A stretch of DNA of 64,000 nt from Xylaria sp. FL1777 (taxonomy: Eukaryota > Ascomycota > Sordariomycetes > Xylariales > Xylariaceae): positions 1-64,000 of the forward strand of contig MU400679.1 of NCBI GenBank assembly GCA_022578965.1. Direction: 5' to 3'. Positions 22,318 to 33,154 of the stretch are shown one piece after another. Position numbers and translations under genes: made by a program. Positions within the stretch are counted from its first letter, which is position 1. Each line of letters starts with the position of its first letter. The notes beneath the pieces are model-generated. The model searched no databases, had not been told where the DNA came from, and worked only from the letters and a program-made list of their open reading frames with translations.

Positions 22318-23551
22318 ATGCAGTTGCTCACAGCAAGCCTGGCTGCTCTGCTGGCTGCGGTATACGTGGTGCAGGCCACGCCGACACATCAGTTCGATCA
22401 CTTCTTCCCAGGATGGAACGATAGAGTCCAAGCCATCCTGAAAGACAACTGCTCCGAGCCCTATGCCGAGTATCTAACCGGCAACATCAACTATACGCTT
22501 GGGGTGCAATCGCTCGTGAATCCAGTCATTGACTGTGTCCTGGGAGTATTTCCCGAGTCCCGCAAGGCAGAATGTAAGCGCTTTACCACCTGGCGACGCG
22601 GATCTGGTCTCTGTCACCGGCCGACGTCCACGGTTCGTTCACCGTTCACTTTTCACTTGGCCTCAGCCTCTGACCTGTGTTAACCCAGTGGCTACCGGTG
22701 CTCTTGTCCTGGGCCTGATCCCTACCATTTTGCAAACCATCGGGGGCTCGACAGTGGAAACCGCTCTTGTCGGGTTGCGACGTCCATTGCTGGGTTTCCT
22801 GATCTCCGCTGGGAGCCCGGCGGTGTCGATGACGAAGACGAGCGACTTCTCACGCGCGGTCACCGAGTTTGTTGAGGGCGGCGAGTCGAGGGAGATTGGC
22901 ATCGACAGCCTGCGCTGGAGCCCTCGGCGCGCGAAATGGGCGCTTCTCGTCGCGCTGCTCGAATACCTGGTCGTGGGGGGCGCCGTGGCTAACGTGCTAC
23001 ACCTCGCCTGGGAGCTGGGCATATACGCCGTGGCCATCTTTGCCCCCAACACCATCTTCGGCGTGCCGCTGTGGACGCTGGGCGCTGCCCTCATCCATTT
23101 AGCCGGCACTCTGGCCCTGTGGGTGCGCGTGCGAGTACGGGCCGCCGACGCCGGAGATGGAGAAGACTACAAGGCACGCACGAAGCCTCTGAATACGTGG
23201 ATCCCGACACAGTTAATCCCGACCTTATTCCAGCCGGCCCTAACACTAGAGTTGCGCCGGGATAGGGGGAGTACTCTCTGGTTCTACGTATTGACCTGGA
23301 TAATCAGCATCGGCATCTTGGCCCAGGTCGCGTTCGGCACCCTCGTTCTATCAGGTTTGCTGTTCTTTAGTCTGGCTGACTGCTTGGTCATCGTCGGAAG
23401 GTATACACTCAGCGCCGTTGTCTGCCGAGCGGTGGTGAGGTTAGAGTTGTCAGGGATGATGGCGGCGATGGTCCCAGCCAAGGGTAATGAGGCCGTGGAG
23501 CCCGAACAAGTCATTCTCACAAGCTGGAAAGGACAGCCACCGGATGCATAG
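22318..23551 (+). CDS. Uncharacterised secretory-pathway multi-pass membrane protein
   Basis: Exons 22318-22573 and 22689-23551 (intron GTAAGC..CCAG), 372 residues. A clear signal peptide MQLLTASLAALLAAVYVVQA is followed by a short lumenal region with two cysteines (DNCSEPYAEYL and NPVIDCVLG) that could pair, and an N-glycosylation sequon NYT. Then come about five or six membrane segments: ATGALVLGLIPTILQTIGG, the RRPLLGFLISAGSPAV region, ALLVALLEYLVVGGAVANVL, a WTLGAALIHLAGTLALWV segment, and WFYVLTWIISIGILAQVAF with LVLSGLLFFSLADCLVIV. I recall related hypothetical proteins in other Sordariomycetes with the conserved block LIPTILQ..GGSTVET..LRRPLL, but no function. There is no catalytic motif I can see. 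Intron phase and continuity of the conserved block make the model reliable; the function is unknown. Confidence 0.78.
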
Positions 23552-24189
23552 GTCATGAGTTCTGGAGTCTAAGGATCAAAAATAATGATAGTAGTTGTTC
23601 GAATACAACCAGAGAGCGTTCGCACGAGTCTTCTGAATTCGAGATGCCCCGACGAGATCCAGGCCCAGGCATGTCTATACATCCAAGCAATAACCTTTCC
23701 CATGGTCTGAAGAGGCCATGACCCGATAACCATGTTTCTTTGGCCTTCTTATTCTCAACTGCCTGGGCTGATGAAGAAGGGCGAAGAGAGGTTCCCGCAC
23801 GCTTCTGTGGTCATGAAAATGGATGACTAAACAACCTAACCCGAGTCAGCGATCTGGCGCCGTCCCGTAAGTATGTACGTATTAGTTAGTATATTAGTAT
23901 AGTAAGTAAGTCAAGTGCCAGCCTTTTCCCCCGGATTCTGCGTGGCGAGCTTGTTGCACAGGTGGATCTGCCGAAGAACCTCGGCTGAATGGTCAGTACA
24001 GGGTTCCCTGCAAGCCCAAACCCCTTTGTATTTCAACAGCTGTGCAATCTATTTATTAGGATCAAAGACCTACCGCTATGTTTTAACTTTGTCCTACTGC
24101 TTCCAACTCGTGTCGCCTGGCTTGGCTTCGGTCTTGTCTCTATAACCATTTGCACTTTGTCAAACGATAGATGATAGACAACAGACGAC
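23552..24189. other. Intergenic region upstream of thiolase
   Basis: About 640 bases containing the 3' flank of the membrane-protein gene and the thiolase promoter. A GTAAGTA-type run lies near 23900. The PTS2 thiolase is usually induced by fatty acids via CCGAGG-binding factors, and I did not find a convincing CCTCGG/CCGAGG here. No other gene seen. Confidence 0.45.
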
Positions 24190-25649
24190 ATGGCGGCTGA
24201 ACGTGTTTCCTCTCTCCTGAAGCACCTATCGCCGAATAACCCGGTGGCGGCGATGTAAGTGAAGCATTCAACCGAAGCCATTGAAGCCATTGAAGCCCTC
24301 AAATCCAAAAAAAAAAAAAAAAAAACGCACTTCGCCCCGAGAACGTGACTGACTTAGTATGCAACCGCCAGAACTTCCAAGAGCCCCGACGATGTAGTCA
24401 TCACTCTCGCGATTCGGACACCGCTGTGCAAGGGCCACAAGGGAGGGTTCAAGGACACGAGCCTCGAGTATATCATGTACGCCATCCTGAAGGCGACGCG
24501 TGAGCGTTTGGGTTTCTCGCCGGAACTCGTCGAAGATATCTGCATGGGAAATGTGCGTGGACCTGCGAATTGCGCTTGGCCAGGTCCAACCAAGCCCAGT
24601 TCAACCCCGCGAGAATGCTAGTGCTGACAAGCCCGTGTGTCTGACAGGTTTCCGACAGCAAAGCAGCCTACAAGGCCCGTGCCGCCGCGCTCGCCGCTGG
24701 CTTCCCCAACACGACGGCCGCCAACTCGGTAAATAGATTCTGCTCCTCCGGCCTCAAGGCCACGGCCGACATCGCCCACGCCATCGCCGCAGGCTCAATC
24801 GAGGTCGGCATCGCCGCCGGCGCGGAGTCGATGACGGTGGGCGGAGATCGCCTCGAAGCGCCGTTCGATGAGGACGTGCTCAAATACAGCCAGGAAGCCC
24901 GCGATTGCATGGAGGCCATGGGGTGGACTAGCGAAAACGTTGCCCGTGATTTCGGCCTGACCCGCGAGGCTCTGGACGAGTATGCCGCCGAGAGTTTCCG
25001 CCGCGCCGAGGAGGCGCAGAAGGCCGGCTGGTTCGATGACGAAATTGTCCCCGTTACCACCAAAGTCAAGGGCCCTGATGGCGAGCTGAAGACCGTCATC
25101 CTGACCAAGGATGAGGGCATCCGGCCGGGCACCACGGCTGCAGGACTGGGCAAGATTCGCGCGGCCTTCCCTCAATGGGGCCCGATGACGACCGGTGGGA
25201 ATGCAAGTCAGGTCACCGACGGTGCATCGGCCGTGGTTCTGATGAAGCGTTCCAAGGCAATCCAGCTTGGTCTCCCTGTTCTGGCCAAGTACGTTGGCTC
25301 GACCGTCGCCGGCCTGCCGCCGAGGATCATGGGTATCGGACCCACGGTCGCTATTCCAAAGTTATTAAAACAACATAACATAACGCTAGACGATTGCGAC
25401 ATAATCGAGGTTAATGAGGCCTTCGCCACCATGGCCGTTTATACGAAGGATTTCCTAAAACTAGACTGGAACAAGATGAACCCCCGTGGTGGTGCAATTG
25501 CTCTTGGTCACCCACTCGGGACCACGGGCACACGGCAGATCGTTACTGGTCTTAGTGAGTGCCGTCGGACGAAGAAGAAGATTCTGCTGACGAGTATGTG
25601 CATCGGAACTGGCATGGGTATGGCTGGGTTGTTCGTCAATGAGCAGTGA
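24190..25649 (+). CDS. POT1: 3-ketoacyl-CoA thiolase, peroxisomal (PTS2)
   Basis: Exons 24190-24254, 24372-24552 and 24648-25649, 415 residues, all joins in frame. The enzyme catalyses the last step of beta-oxidation, cleaving 3-ketoacyl-CoA with CoA to acetyl-CoA and a shortened acyl-CoA. An N-terminal PTS2, RVSSLLKHL (residues 5-13, R-V-x5-H-L), predicts Pex7-dependent import to the peroxisome matrix. The nucleophile cysteine is in VNRFCSSGL (C114), the NEAFA motif in EVNEAFATMAVY, the catalytic histidine in GGAIALGHPLG (about H370) and the second cysteine in the C-terminal MCIGTGMGMAGL (C400). All four are intact. The first exon encodes just the targeting peptide region. The second acceptor was chosen as CGCCAG at 24371, because the earlier TTAG at about 24358 gives the wrong frame. 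The 3' end converges with the GH128 gene. Confidence 0.96.
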
Positions 25650-26114
25650 TGTGTGTATGTATCTATACTAGCGACAACATGATTATAATCCAATGCTATA
25701 TGAGCCATAAGATATTAGAACTACGTTGACAATGACACATTTTCCCGCTATCACTCTTCTGCTGAGAGCATGTGTCCACCATATATCACCATTGGCACTA
25801 TTGGCCCCTAAATCAGTTTGAACACCTAATGTCGAGTATTAGAACTGGTGTACCCTTCGTCTATTAGCTTTCCCAAACGCCTAGTATCTCTTCATTATTG
25901 ATAAACCCTATGTCTGACGCTTTTTATATTAACCAAGTCTCCAAACGCCCTATGCCACATCTTCCACATTTCCACATGGAAGAATAGTTCTCCACTGCCT
26001 TATTTCTGACTTCCAGACGGAAGAATTCGGAATAACAGATCTTATAACACGACTCAATGAGCATTTATTCACTCGCTGTCGACTTTTCTTCGCTCTGCGC
26101 CAAATGGATGCCGT
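25650..26114. other. Convergent 3' region of thiolase and GH128 genes
   Basis: About 465 bases between the two stop codons, moderately AT-rich. It contains a loosely repeated segment in which GGAAGAAT occurs at about 25978-25985 and 26020-26027. No gene recognised. Confidence 0.45.
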
Positions 26115-27134
26115 TTAAAGGAGAAAGAGGCTCCCAGTGAGCGCCAACGTGATGGCTAACAGCACGCTGACCTGTGGCCGTCCAGCTCGACCAGACTGGG
26201 GGTCTACACCAGTGGCAGTACCGCCCAAGTACCAGGAGCCAATATCCGTTAGCTCTCCGTCGTTGTTAAGCATGACGGCATTCGCGCCGACGTTGCTATC
26301 GTCAGAGCGAAATGAACCGAAATAGCTGTAGCGCGCGACACTATCCAGGCGGTCGAAATACTCGGAAGAGGTGTTGTAGAATTTCTGAGTCGTCGGGAGA
26401 TCTTGGTCGTTGAAGTTGTACTCGGTAATCCACTGCGATTTGTTCGGGAACCTGCGAGACCATTAGAGCAAGCCGGTTGGCCAAGAAGATACGCACATGA
26501 CATTGTACTAGGTAGGGAAAGCATACGCAGCAGAGTATTCACCCAGATGGCTCGCCAGGCCCTCGAAGTTGCCGTACCAGTGAATGGTCACGAAGTCGTA
26601 GGAGCAGTTCTTCTCGTTTCCCTCGGTGCTGACAAGCTGTGAACAGTTGCCTAGGAACGCCTGCAGCCAGGGAATGCCGCCCGTGCCGCCCGTGCAAGCC
26701 GGCAACCCGACCTGGACTCCCTTCTCTTTTAGGGGTATGATATTGTCGACCCAGACCTGAGCAGCCTTCGACGGCAAGATATCGCTCCCTCCAGACTGAC
26801 TCGAGCCGTCGGGTTCGTTGAAGGTGAGCACGTGGCTAATGTTGCGCCCATCGTCAATTAAGTCGTTGACGGCATCCCGAAAGGACGTGTCGTCGATGGA
26901 GCCCCATAGCATTGGCACGAACTGGAAGTCGCTCTGTTGCTGATTGGCGAATGCAGGCGCCGGCGTCGGGCCGTAATTGTAGTACCATGTTAAATCGGAT
27001 CCATTCCGAACCCAGATGGCGTTGTCCTCAGGACTATCCTTGTTGGGGACAAAGACGAGACCGCGCTTATCCGATCTCGTCTGTCCATGGACAACCGACA
27101 AGGCGGCAGCCACCACAGCAAAGGAGGGGCGCAT
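26115..27134 (-). CDS. Asl1-like glycoside hydrolase (GH128, beta-1,3-glucanase type), probably GPI-anchored
   Basis: Exons 27134-26527 and 26451-26115, 314 residues. The signal peptide is MRPSFAVVAAALSVVHG. The body is a (beta/alpha)8 glycosyl-hydrolase domain of the alkali-sensitive-linkage/GH128 family. It shows WYYNYGPTP, FVPMLWG, LTFNEPD with the probable acid/base E107, GLPACTGG, VTIHWYGNF and WITEYN with the probable nucleophile E213. GH128 enzymes act on beta-1,3-glucan and related wall polymers. Several N-x-S/T sequons are present. The C-terminus is a spacer (VDPQSGRAGR) then a purely hydrophobic tail ending GSLFLL, the layout of a GPI-attachment signal, so a wall- or plasma-membrane-bound enzyme is likely. 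Splicing at GTATGC joins the conserved HLGEYSAAFPNKSQW block. An in-frame non-ATG extension upstream of M was not used because the signal peptide begins at the ATG. Confidence 0.92.
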
Positions 27135-28618
27135 GGCAGAGCGACTCGAGATAAGCAAATAACGAACGAACTTAAAAGAGCGGTGGATTAAGATTACCGT
27201 GCTGGCGGCCGCCTAGAAGGACGGGCTCGGCTTTGGATTCCCGGAAAGGAGTAGGACAGAAATTGGGACCCTCAGCCGCTTGAAATGAAATGAAATAATA
27301 GTGAAAAAAAAACAGCGGAAAAAGAAGAAGAAGAAGGGATAAACACGTCGCGGTTACAGACTGAGTGTAACTTACTATCTCATACAAGAGAGTGGAAAAT
27401 CAAGACAGAATCGAGCGAAAGGGGAAAGAAAAAAAATGAGCAGAGAAGTGCGAGCAGAAGTACGACCGGGAGCGACGGATGGTGATATCTACAAAGGCTC
27501 ACTGGACTAGAACGAGTCGTTTACTGCAGCTGAGGAGCGCCTGGCCCGCCATTCCTAGACTCTTATCGAGTACGGCTGAAAGGGGGGGTAAACCCCATCG
27601 AGAGCAATGCCGTATCAATATCAATCAATGCAGAGCGATAATTGCTTGGCTCGGCTTAGCGAAAGCCAATACGAGTTCGGCTATGCGCTGTTCAATATTA
27701 TTACAACGTACGCATACTCAGTGTACAGGAGACAGACGGAGCGCTGCCAAGTCGCTGGGTCTGGATGTTGTGCTGGGATAAGCACTAATCCTCTAGGCGC
27801 TGAACTATTAGCGAAAGCGACCAGTATTGTTGGGCATGGTAGATTCAACATTTACCTGCCCCGAGTTCGTGAGCGCGAGGGTGCTGCGAAGTCGTCAGGA
27901 CTCTCAGCCTTGATGAGAAGAATGAGATATTCACCCCATGTGAGAAGGACCTTTGCGATCGTAGATATCCAGGCATGCCGGTGACCTGGATATCGATACC
28001 TATAGCTAACGACTTATAGATCCATGCAGTCCAGATCGTCAAAGGATCGATCGGTTAAGGTCCCGACCCCCAAGTATACCGGTAGTGGTGTATAGTGGCG
28101 TTTGCCAAGGCAACTCTGATAGGGGTACCTATCAGATTATACATGTAACCTGGAACCACTACCCCTGCTTCAACGACCCATTACTTCGTCGTTATCATAT
28201 GTACAAAGGTAGCAGGTTGGGTGCCAAGCGTTGTCAGACAGTTGGAGGTTTACTGTAATGTGCCATGATGCCTCAAGAAAGTGACATTATTCCCCGATGC
28301 ACGAGCAGAGAAGCACGAGCCGGTCTTTTAATACCAACACTATATAGAGTACAAGACCGGGGATGATTGAAATTTCGTAGTATAGTGTTTCCCTTTTATA
28401 TCACTAAAAGGTAGTCCGTCTAAGCTCAGCACCATGTCCGGAATGGTGATACTAGCTAACTAGCTAATTCCCAAGACAGCGGACCATGATTTATCATCTA
28501 AATTCCCCTGCGCCATGAGCACTCATAACAATCCCAGATATACGTGCCGCAGATGTCGGGGTAGCATTATAGTGAAGCTCCTCGGGAGGGGGACGGAGGG
28601 GGGAATCGTTCCCCACCA
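27135..28618. other. Intergenic region between GH128 and carbonic anhydrase genes
   Basis: About 1.5 kb with the GH128 promoter (A-rich tract at 27304-27340) and the carbonic anhydrase 3' flank. A short inverted repeat, GATAGGGGTACCTATC, lies near 28119-28134. Open frames at 27479-27984 show no recognised homology. No RNA gene found. Confidence 0.45.
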
Positions 28619-29548
28619 CTAACCCTCGGTGAGGTTGTAAATCTTCTGGATGCTGTGAAGCATCTCCTTGTGATCGATCTTGAGGTCTTTCAATAACCCA
28701 TCTGCAAACCCGAACACCCACCCGTGCACCACGGGGTACTGGTTTCTGGCGTACGACTGCTGAACAGCAGCGGTCTTGATGACGTTTCGGCATTGCTCGG
28801 TGACACTCAATTCGACGAGGCGGTTGTAGCGCGCCGTCTCATCCTTGATAGAATCCAGCTCCTTCTCGTGAATGCGGTAGACGTCACGGATGTTCCGAAG
28901 CCAGGGGTTCAGCAAGCCCAAGTCCTTGGGGGTCATGGCGGCCTTGACACCGCCGCAACCGTAATGCCCGCACACGATGATGTGCTTGACGTGGAGATGG
29001 CACACGGCATACTCAATGACGCTCATGACGTTGAGATCGGTGTTGACGACCAGGTTGGCGATGTTGCGGTGGATGAAGGCCTCGCCGGGGCCGAGGCCAG
29101 AAATCTGCTCGGCGGGGATGCGAGAATCGCTGCATCCAATCCAGAGATACTCGGGGCTCTGGCCGGCACTCAGCTTGGCGAAGAAGTCGGGGTCTTTCTG
29201 CCTCTGCTCGGCCGCCCAGGCGCGGTTGTGGTCAAAGACGCGGTCGTGGGTCTGCTGGAGATACTTTGAGATATCCGAAGGGGCCATGTTGTGAGTGATG
29301 TCGTTGTTGTCGTCGTCGTCGTTGTTGTTGTTGTCGTTATCCCTCCTGCTGCTACTACTACTACTACTATTATTCTTATTCTTATTCTTCCTACCACTGA
29401 TGGTCGACGAAGAACCGCTGCTACAGGATCGTGATGATGGGTGAAGTTTGTGCGCCGTTGCTGCCGAGGTTGGCATGAGTGTCCGTCTAGCGCATGCGGG
29501 GAGCCGAGAACCGTAGCCCACTGTCCCTCTGATCATCCGGCCTATCAT
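28619..29548 (-). CDS. NCE103: Beta-class carbonic anhydrase, long (mitochondrial-type) form
   Basis: One exon, 309 residues from the ATG at 29548. The enzyme interconverts CO2 and bicarbonate. Zinc ligands are intact: CSDSR (C139 with the D141/R143 dyad) and GHYGC (H195, C198). GPGEAFIHRNIANLVV and VMSVIEYAV are further family blocks, and the C-terminus HGWVFGFADGLLKDL is complete. The catalytic domain starts at an internal methionine MAPSDISKYL (29287), which would give a 222-residue protein of normal family length. The 87-residue extension begins basic and Ser/Arg-rich like a mitochondrial presequence, then runs through K/N, S and D/N homopolymer tracts encoded by trinucleotide repeats. 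One gene may therefore make mitochondrial and cytosolic forms by alternative starts. An open frame extends further upstream without an ATG, with an acceptor-like TTGCAG just before 29571, so a short upstream exon is possible. Confidence 0.9.
   Translation of the reverse strand: MIGRMIRGTVGYGSRLPACARRTLMPTSAATAHKLHPSSRSCSSGSSSTISGRKNKNKNNSSSSSSSRRDNDNNNNDDDDNNDITHNMAPSDISKYLQQTHDRVFDHNRAWAAEQRQKDPDFFAKLSAGQSPEYLWIGCSDSRIPAEQISGLGPGEAFIHRNIANLVVNTDLNVMSVIEYAVCHLHVKHIIVCGHYGCGGVKAAMTPKDLGLLNPWLRNIRDVYRIHEKELDSIKDETARYNRLVELSVTEQCRNVIKTAAVQQSYARNQYPVVHGWVFGFADGLLKDLKIDHKEMLHSIQKIYNLTEG
29299..29390. repeat. Trinucleotide repeat tracts inside the carbonic anhydrase presequence
   Basis: Runs of GTC/GTT (29299-29340) and CTG/CTA (29347-29370) units, then a CTT/ATT-type stretch, encode D/N, S and K/N homopolymers on the minus strand. 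They lie between the predicted presequence and the catalytic domain and likely vary in length between strains. Confidence 0.85.
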
Positions 29549-31800
29549 GGGCAGTGAACTCGTGGACGACGGCTGCAATCGAAGGGATTTTCGTGGGTTA
29601 GTGTATTTCAACAGGCAGCACAGGCAGTGCAGCTACAGTCTTTTTGTCTGTTGTTCTAAGCCGCCGAAACCCGCAAAGCTGAGCAACCTTGCTAGCTAGC
29701 TGCATAAGGCATGGATCCCCTAAAAATCTACCTACTCACTTACTTATGTACTTTTGTCCACTGTATACAGTATGTAGGTAGGTAGCTATGTAGGTATACT
29801 TAACTTGAAGTACTACATAAGGTATCAATGCTAGTCGACATACCTAAATATCTATCTATCCACCTTGGGTTAGTTAGCTCGGGGCTTTATAACGTCGTCG
29901 AGAGCTGGTCAACAGGGCCATACCCACAATCTACAGTAGGTACGTGTACTACTACCGTACGCCCAAGAGCAAGCTAAATAGGTAGTGTGTATGCTTTCGT
30001 AGCAAAAGAAAATATACAAAAAGAAGAAAGCAAAGAGAGAGGGAAAAAAGAAAAACCCCACGGTATGGTGGGTAAACATTGTATATCGTGGTCACCATCT
30101 ATACAATAACAAGCATCGGCTTTCTCCCGCTCCAGATGGTCTTGATATGAAAACACTATACTATTTTCATCATCGTTAATGCAGGATTTTCTTCCTTCAC
30201 TTGCCGATGAAGTCTGGCATGAAACATGATTCAAAGCCGTGCCATTCCATCCCTCACATCCACAGCCATGTCACGATATTAAGCAGTGTGTCGGCTCCCC
30301 TACCGGATTGTAATTTTCACTTGCACCTCCGCCGGGCCGGGGCGGATTCCGGTACAGATTTCAAGAAAGGAGAATGCCATGAGGAGAAATAAATCTAGGG
30401 ACCATAATATCCGCCTAATCGTCCTATATATCGAAGAACCATTGGCTGGGGCTGCTATTGATAGCCTCCTTCGATCTCATTCCAGAGATAAAAGTCGTGA
30501 TTATAGTGCTGCGGTATCGAAGTACACACCTATGAAATTGCTATGGCTCGATCAACAGCTCATGCTTAGATTCTTCAATCTTCTTATATTCTTGACGGAA
30601 TTCCCGGCGTCTGCAAAGGAACAAGGTGATGATGGGTGGTCGGCAATAAGTGGTAACTTAAATAGGACGCCGTTACCGCCCAGACTCTACTCGCCGAGTT
30701 AATATAACAAATCAGCCTCGCCTATCGAAAATCATTATTCGACTTCACTTCTCTTTAAGAAATTCTTGATAGTTCTTTACGCTACTTGCGTCATCTTGGG
30801 GCCATATGGCAGGATTGCGAGATAGTAGTCACCTAGGGCTTCTAAGAGATCAGAAGTCGGAAATATTGAAATTGCGATCATAGCTGCAGGAAAGGATAGT
30901 CGCGGAGAGTAGATAGCCCCCTTACGTTGATTAAGAAGATCTCAAGCAGTTGTCTAACTATTCATCACCATAGCCTAGGTGCTTGGGCCCAGTTCTAAAC
31001 CACGAGGCCATGCAACAAGTATTTTCGTTACGGACAAAAAAGTACTTTGTGTATAGTCCAGTGATAGTCATGTACCAATGCAGTTTCAAAATCATAATAA
31101 AAGACAAAAGTCCCAGCACAGGTGTGACGTAAATCATTTCTTAGAGTCTAGTTGAAGACTCTGCTTGTGTGCCGCCCGGGTTACTTGATAAGTTTCATTT
31201 ACACAAATGAAAAGAAGCCCAGCCGGTAGCTGAGTTTTCAGAGTAGAATCTTTGTATATTTGTATATATATGTGTGCCTAAAGTGAGAAACGCAAGGGCC
31301 CATGAAACGACATGACACTCGAAACGATTCTATCCGAGCTCAGTTGGCTAATGAGTAGAGCCACAGCAACATAGCACGTAGCTATTGCAACGGAAATAAA
31401 TATAAAGCAGCACTCTTATTGCCAAGATATGCCCCCGTCACATCTCGCATACAATCTACCGAGATGGCGATGGGTGATCTGGTGTGTAGTGAGCGATGAG
31501 CAAATCAGAAGTGTCGCACGGTCAAGACTATCTTTAGCTACGCAGATCATATGTCTGGTGGTGATCTTCGTCATCGGCGGGAGGTGTCTGGGTCAATTTC
31601 TCTCTCTTGTTTCTTCACGTCTTCTAGTGCAAGGTTTCCGAGACAAGAAAATTAAAGCAAAATGTCAGGATCAACTCGTTGGAGTCTATTTGGACGCTGC
31701 GGGAACTTGGGTAGCCCACTACGCCATAAGCTAACCACCTCCCCTACGGGCCATTGCCTTACGGGCTACCTAACTACCCGCCTTTTACGCGACACGCGTA
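29549..31800. other. Gene-poor right edge of the gene island
   Basis: About 2.25 kb from the carbonic anhydrase start to the AT-rich block. TAGGTAGGTA repeats lie at 29775-29800. Two plus-strand open frames (30286-30702, 138 residues; 31429-31734, 101 residues) begin with Met but match nothing I know and lack clear domains. The edge itself (31735-31800) has a GC-rich segment with repeated CTACGGGC/TTACGGGC before the sequence turns AT-rich. Nothing else supported. Confidence 0.5.
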
Positions 31801-32492
31801 TTTAATCATTTTTTTATAACTTTACTACTTTTTATTTTCTTTTTTGCTTTTTATATTCAATTAAAGCGTTTTTTTATTTTTTTATTGCGATGCTTTTTTT
31901 AAACAATAAAAAGCATATATTATAAGTAGTTTAAGCTATTATGCTTAAAATGCTAGTTTAAATAACAGTTAAAAAGTATAAAGTTTTATAAACTACTTTA
32001 TAATGCTAGCTTAATAAAAAACTAATAAAAAAAAACAAATAAAAGCTTTTAAGCTTTATTTTTATACTTAAAAAGTTAATTAGCTTATTAAGCTATTAAT
32101 TAAGCTAAATTAAGCTATATATTTATTTTTGTTAAGTTTTAATAAATAGTTAATTATATATTAAATACTTGCAAAAAAAAAAAAAGTTAAAAATATATAG
32201 CATATTTACTTTTTTAAAGAAAACTTAGTAATAAAAACTATTAAAACTTAGTTAATTAGCTATTTAAAAGTTAATAAAGCTATAGCTATTAATATTAATG
32301 TTTTTTTTAATTAATTTAATGCTTTAAAAATAGTTAATTTTATATTAAACTATTAATATAACACTAATAAAATAAAAACTAGCTAAAGCATTAATAATAA
32401 CTATTAAATTATTTATAAAAAAAAAGCTGTTTAATATTTAAAAAAAACATTAAATAAAATAAATAAATAACTATAATAAAATATATTAATAA
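31801..32492. repeat. AT-rich mutated DNA, unassigned
   Basis: Strongly AT-rich, same signature as the rest of the right block. I could not assign it to an element. It ends at the TGTTAAAA that opens repeat unit C. Confidence 0.6.
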
Positions 32493-33154
32493 TGTTAAAA
32501 TAACTAGTTATTAATTATAACTTTTATATATAATACATATAATAAGTTTTATATAAAAACCACTTTATGTAAAAGCTATTATATAAACTAAAGTAATTTT
32601 AATATTAGCTTAATTTATATACTAGCAAAGTTTTTACATATAAAGAAAAACTTTTGCTTTATATAAACTTTTTTTTTTTTAACATATAAAACATAAATAG
32701 CTTATAATATAAAGATTATTATACTTTGTTTTAACATATATATATTAAATATATAATCGTATAAAGCTTATTTAATATTAATTAATAATTATATTTACAT
32801 TTTTAATTTACTTGCAATAAACTATAAATTAGCTAAAGTAATAATGAAGTTATATAATACACTTTTATTTTAACTTATTAAAAAAAGATTTGTTTTTTAT
32901 ATTATGCTTGTTTTTTTTTTAACATATAAATATATTGTTTAGTTTACTTTTTTTAATTAGCTAAAGTAAGCATATATAAAGAAAAAAAAAAGAAAGTTTA
33001 ATTTATTTATGTATAAAAACTAGACTTTTAACCTGTTTATTAATACTAAAAACAAAATAAAGAAAATAGCAAGCAACTTTGCTATTTTTTTAATTATATT
33101 GCTATATAAATATTAAGCAATACATTAATTATATTGCTATATAAAAGTAAAACA
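32493..33154 (+). repeat. Tandem unit part C, copy 1 (~662 bp, possibly LTR)
   Basis: Near-identical apart from transitions to 59414-60077. It begins TGTTAAAATAAC and ends AAAACA, so TG..CA boundaries and a TGTT/AACA inverted end would suit a long terminal repeat. It is directly followed by a 13-bp sequence AGCAATTTATATA (33154-33166) that recurs at 58367-58379, flanking the LINE complex. Confidence 0.75.

Noticed and set aside
27158..27158. GH128 start at the extended open frame (27158)
   Set aside because: That codon is not ATG; the signal peptide begins at the ATG at 27134.
31330..31380. tRNA-like D-arm GCTCAGTTGG..GTAGAGC
   Set aside because: No matching anticodon stem, T-arm (GGTTCRA) or acceptor stem follows.
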